A DNA stretch of 64,000 nt from Fibrobacter sp. UBA4223. Lineage in GTDB: Bacteria; Fibrobacterota; Fibrobacteria; Fibrobacterales; Fibrobacteraceae. This document shows positions 61,720 through 64,000 of the stretch, one piece after another; positions within the stretch are counted from its first letter, which is position 1, and every line of letters starts with the position of its first letter. A program made the position numbers and the translations under genes. The notes below the pieces were generated by a model. The model saw only the letters and a list, made by a program, of their open reading frames with translations. It searched no databases and was not told the origin of the DNA. The stretch covers positions 79,428 to 143,427 of the forward strand of contig DFTB01000015.1 of assembly GCA_002382975.1 (NCBI GenBank). The letters are read 5' to 3'.

Positions 61720-62535
61720 CTAATAATAAATATAGTTCGCACAATCTAGACCAGGCATGTCCTCAATCATTTCCCTTTGATAGCCCAACGAAATGAAAAT
61801 TCTATTAATTTGATCAAGAAATTGGCCTCTAATTTCAATAAAAACCATAGGATGGTGTTTCTTTAAGAATTCCTTCATGCCTAGCACCACGTTTAGTTCA
61901 AAGCCCTCAACATCAATTTTCACAAAGGACACTTTTTCTTTAAAATCCATTTCATCAATAGACGTGACATGAATAGTTCCATTCTCATCACCAGATAAAC
62001 AGGTGCCACCCAAATTATCTTCACTGAAATGAGATATTACAGCAAATCCTTCTGCTGCGCCAACTGCCGTGTTGAATAAAGAAACTCGATTTTGCAAATC
62101 ATTCAATTCAATATTCCTTTGCAAAATCTTAAATGTACTAGGAACCGGTTCAAAGCAATAAGCTTGTTTTGCGGCACATTCATTCAAAAAAAATAGCGTA
62201 TGGTTTCCGATATTAGCGCCAATGTCAAGGATACATCCGTTCTTTAGTATTTTAGAAAGCATCCCCCCTTTCCATGAAAAACACAAATGCCACAAGAGAT
62301 CTTTTTCATAATAATTTTTACTCATAAGAATGGCTTTTTGAATAAGATCTTTCTTGTAATTTGGCAGATAAAATTTAGACTTTAGATTCTTTACAGAAAA
62401 AACGAAATCATTCTGTATCAATTTCTTTTCTGCGCCACTAATTTTAAAGCCAAACTCCCAGATTATAAAGGTATAAACAGAAACAAAGAATTTGTTCCTT
62501 AGCATAAGACTTTTAAAAGTCTGAACACAAGACAT
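61720..62535 (-). CDS. FkbM-family methyltransferase
   Basis: A 271-residue protein from ATG 62535, five bases after AGAGG; GTG 62541 is also possible. The SAM loop is CILDIGANIGNHTLFFLNE, then YCFEPVPSTFKIL, and SFVKIDVEGFELNVVLGM is the FkbM hallmark. It probably methylates a sugar in the exported glycan. The gene is AT-rich and the last of the minus-strand block. Confidence 0.85.
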   Translation of the reverse strand: MSCVQTFKSLMLRNKFFVSVYTFIIWEFGFKISGAEKKLIQNDFVFSVKNLKSKFYLPNYKKDLIQKAILMSKNYYEKDLLWHLCFSWKGGMLSKILKNGCILDIGANIGNHTLFFLNECAAKQAYCFEPVPSTFKILQRNIELNDLQNRVSLFNTAVGAAEGFAVISHFSEDNLGGTCLSGDENGTIHVTSIDEMDFKEKVSFVKIDVEGFELNVVLGMKEFLKKHHPMVFIEIRGQFLDQINRIFISLGYQREMIEDMPGLDCANYIYY

Positions 62536-62665
62536 TTTCACCTCTTTTTCACTCAGTTTCGCGTTCCCAATAAACCAGAACTCATAGTCAAACCTGGTCT
62601 AATCCAGCCTATTTCTAAATCTACAATAATGTGCAAATCTCAAAACAGACATCACATAAATAATA

Positions 62666-62671
62666 TATATT
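62666..62671 (+). promoter_or_regulatory. -10 box of the 62678 membrane protein
   Basis: TATATT six bases before the ATG at 62678, with no ribosome site; again a leaderless arrangement. Confidence 0.5.
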
Positions 62672-62677
62672 TTCAGT

Positions 62678-64000
62678 ATGCCCTTCAAACGCGCCACAAC
62701 CTATTCCGTAGCCATCAACCTGTTCTTCTTGGCTTCGTGCCTGATTTTTGGCGACCTCAAGTTCGGAGCGATTGACGACTACTTTATGGCGGCAAGGCTC
62801 ACCGGCGCCCTGGGCACGGACTACAACCCGCACCTAATTTTCGTGAACGCCATCTACGGCTATGCGCTTTTGCCGCTGTATCACCTTTTCCCGAAAATTG
62901 GGTGGTACTACATCGGCGAGATGTTCTCGGTATTCTTGTCGTTCACGGTCATCGGTTATGTTTTGCTGCAGCGTTGTGGCGAGCGGTGGGGGGCGATTCT
63001 AGCCGCGCTGTTTACGGCTCTGTTCGCGAGCGATTTTTATTTGGTGGTGCAGTTTACGCAGTGCGCATCGATACTGAGCGCTGCGGGGATGCTGCTGTTT
63101 GCGTATGGGGTTATTTCCATGGATTCTATCGGCCCTACGGGCCTCCAGAATGACATGCGGGCGAACATTCAAAAAGCAGTTCCTTTTGCATTGAGTGTTT
63201 TGCTGATGTTATGGGGCTCGGTGATGCGGTGGCAGGCGTTCTTGATGGGAATGCCGTTCTTCTGCCTCGGGATGCTATTTATTTTCAAGCATTGTTGGAA
63301 ATCCAAATGGCGCGTAATTGTGGGATTAGCAATCCTGTTCGTGGGCGCATTCACCATGCACCATTTTGATCAACAAATTTACCAATCGCCCGAATATGCC
63401 GACTTCATTAAGTTCCAGGGGCCGCGCGTAACATTTGGCGATAACGGGAATTACAACCAGAATGCAGTGTATGAAGATGCCGAAGAACTGGGGCTCAGCG
63501 GGAAGGATTTCCACATGCTCACGGAATGGGTGCTATACGACACGGAAGTCTTCTCGGTCGATAGCCTTGCGCGATATGCTAGCCTGATTCCTCCATATCG
63601 TGAAAAGAATGAGGTGCGCCTAATTCCCCAAAAACTGCTGAACGCCTTAGCGCATTCCCTGCGGTCGCCCTTATTTTGGACTTGGTTTATTTTGTGCCTA
63701 CTGATTTACGCAACCAACCGTAAAAGATACATGTACCTGTGGTTGTCATTGGCTACGGTTTTGGCGCTTGTGGCATACCTACTTGCCATGGGGCGTCTCG
63801 TTTACCGCGTGGAGAGCGGGTTCTGGCTTTATGCAGCGGTACTTGCCGTTCCTCTTTTGGGCAGATTCACCTTAAACATTCCTCGTAAATTGGTCTATTC
63901 CATCCTTGCCGTTATTGCCGTCGCCAACGTTTTTATCTACGCCACCTCAGGCGAAATGGTTCGTGACCCCGGTAGCGGCAAAATGAGGACGTTGGCAATT
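62678..64000 (+). CDS. Multi-spanning membrane protein, partial at right edge (possible GT-C or glycan polymerase type)
   Basis: The frame is open for 441 codons to the window end. It encodes about ten hydrophobic segments, an early DDYFMAARLTGALG stretch with an Asp pair in the first loop, and a 110-residue soluble part (about 235-345). An Asp pair in the first periplasmic loop is typical of GT-C glycosyltransferases, and large membrane proteins of this kind serve as polymerases or transferases in polysaccharide loci. It is GC-rich again, so it lies outside the AT-rich island. Confidence 0.6.
   Translation, partial: MPFKRATTYSVAINLFFLASCLIFGDLKFGAIDDYFMAARLTGALGTDYNPHLIFVNAIYGYALLPLYHLFPKIGWYYIGEMFSVFLSFTVIGYVLLQRCGERWGAILAALFTALFASDFYLVVQFTQCASILSAAGMLLFAYGVISMDSIGPTGLQNDMRANIQKAVPFALSVLLMLWGSVMRWQAFLMGMPFFCLGMLFIFKHCWKSKWRVIVGLAILFVGAFTMHHFDQQIYQSPEYADFIKFQGPRVTFGDNGNYNQNAVYEDAEELGLSGKDFHMLTEWVLYDTEVFSVDSLARYASLIPPYREKNEVRLIPQKLLNALAHSLRSPLFWTWFILCLLIYATNRKRYMYLWLSLATVLALVAYLLAMGRLVYRVESGFWLYAAVLAVPLLGRFTLNIPRKLVYSILAVIAVANVFIYATSGEMVRDPGSGKMRTLAI

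Noticed and set aside
1..64000. tRNA and rRNA genes
   Set aside because: No cloverleaf-like or rRNA-like sequence was recognised in any spacer on reading both strands; short or unusual ones could be missed without a covariance search.

Overview
The window most likely comes from a Fibrobacter-like bacterium (Fibrobacterota, FCB group). The evidence is indirect: a GH44 cellulase with a C-terminal tail like a type IX secretion sorting domain, several outer-membrane beta-barrel proteins and lipoproteins, polysaccharide ABC-export genes, AT-rich -10 boxes (TATATT or TAnnTTTG) placed a few bases before start codons, and intergenic GTCAT...ATGAC hairpins. No rRNA, tRNA, CRISPR array, phage or insertion sequence was recognised.

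Layout. 1-4270 is a co-directional accessory set: an amidohydrolase, a membrane-anchored M15-like Zn-peptidase, a trypsin-fold pseudoprotease, an intact trypsin-fold protease, and a membrane protein with a DUF3298/RsiV-like domain. 4316-21000 holds a fused membrane/spermidine-synthase protein, envelope proteins, leuS, a bile-acid:Na+ symporter-family transporter, a CotH-like lipoprotein, an HD-GYP protein, DUF167 and DivIVA-domain proteins, and a diguanylate-cyclase-like protein with a degenerate GGDEF motif. 21056-23880 is rpmH-rnpA-yidD-yidC, preceded by two DnaA-box-like repeats. 23900-34600 is mostly minus-strand housekeeping: an RgpF-like protein, rnr, plsC, pyrC, then an EAL/HDOD-recR-engB-mlaE-mlaF operon and hisE-hisG. 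34600-37600 holds the sulfur-assimilation genes metY and cysK. 37589-40536 carries the GH44 enzyme and a flavodoxin-like lipoprotein.

40759 to the right edge is a surface-polysaccharide locus: sugar aminotransferase, ATP-grasp protein, Gfo/Idh oxidoreductase, a dolichol-phosphate-mannose-synthase-like GT2, an ABC export permease and ATPase, and then an AT-rich block of glycosyltransferases and FkbM methyltransferases. It is interrupted by a higBA toxin-antitoxin module, a glycosyltransferase remnant, and an antisense AAA/DUF4143 ATPase placed between the export permease and its ATPase. The composition changes inside the ATPase gene (about 50750) and inside a GT32 gene (about 61530). Neighbouring glycosyltransferases are paralogous and one is chimeric. 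This looks like repeated recombination that replaces the strain-specific sugar-chain genes.

The most promising leads are the active/inactive protease pair in its envelope operon, the many apparently leaderless promoters, the mosaic polysaccharide locus, and the well-formed promoter/operator of the inserted AAA ATPase. All functions are inferred from motifs read by eye; no database search was run.
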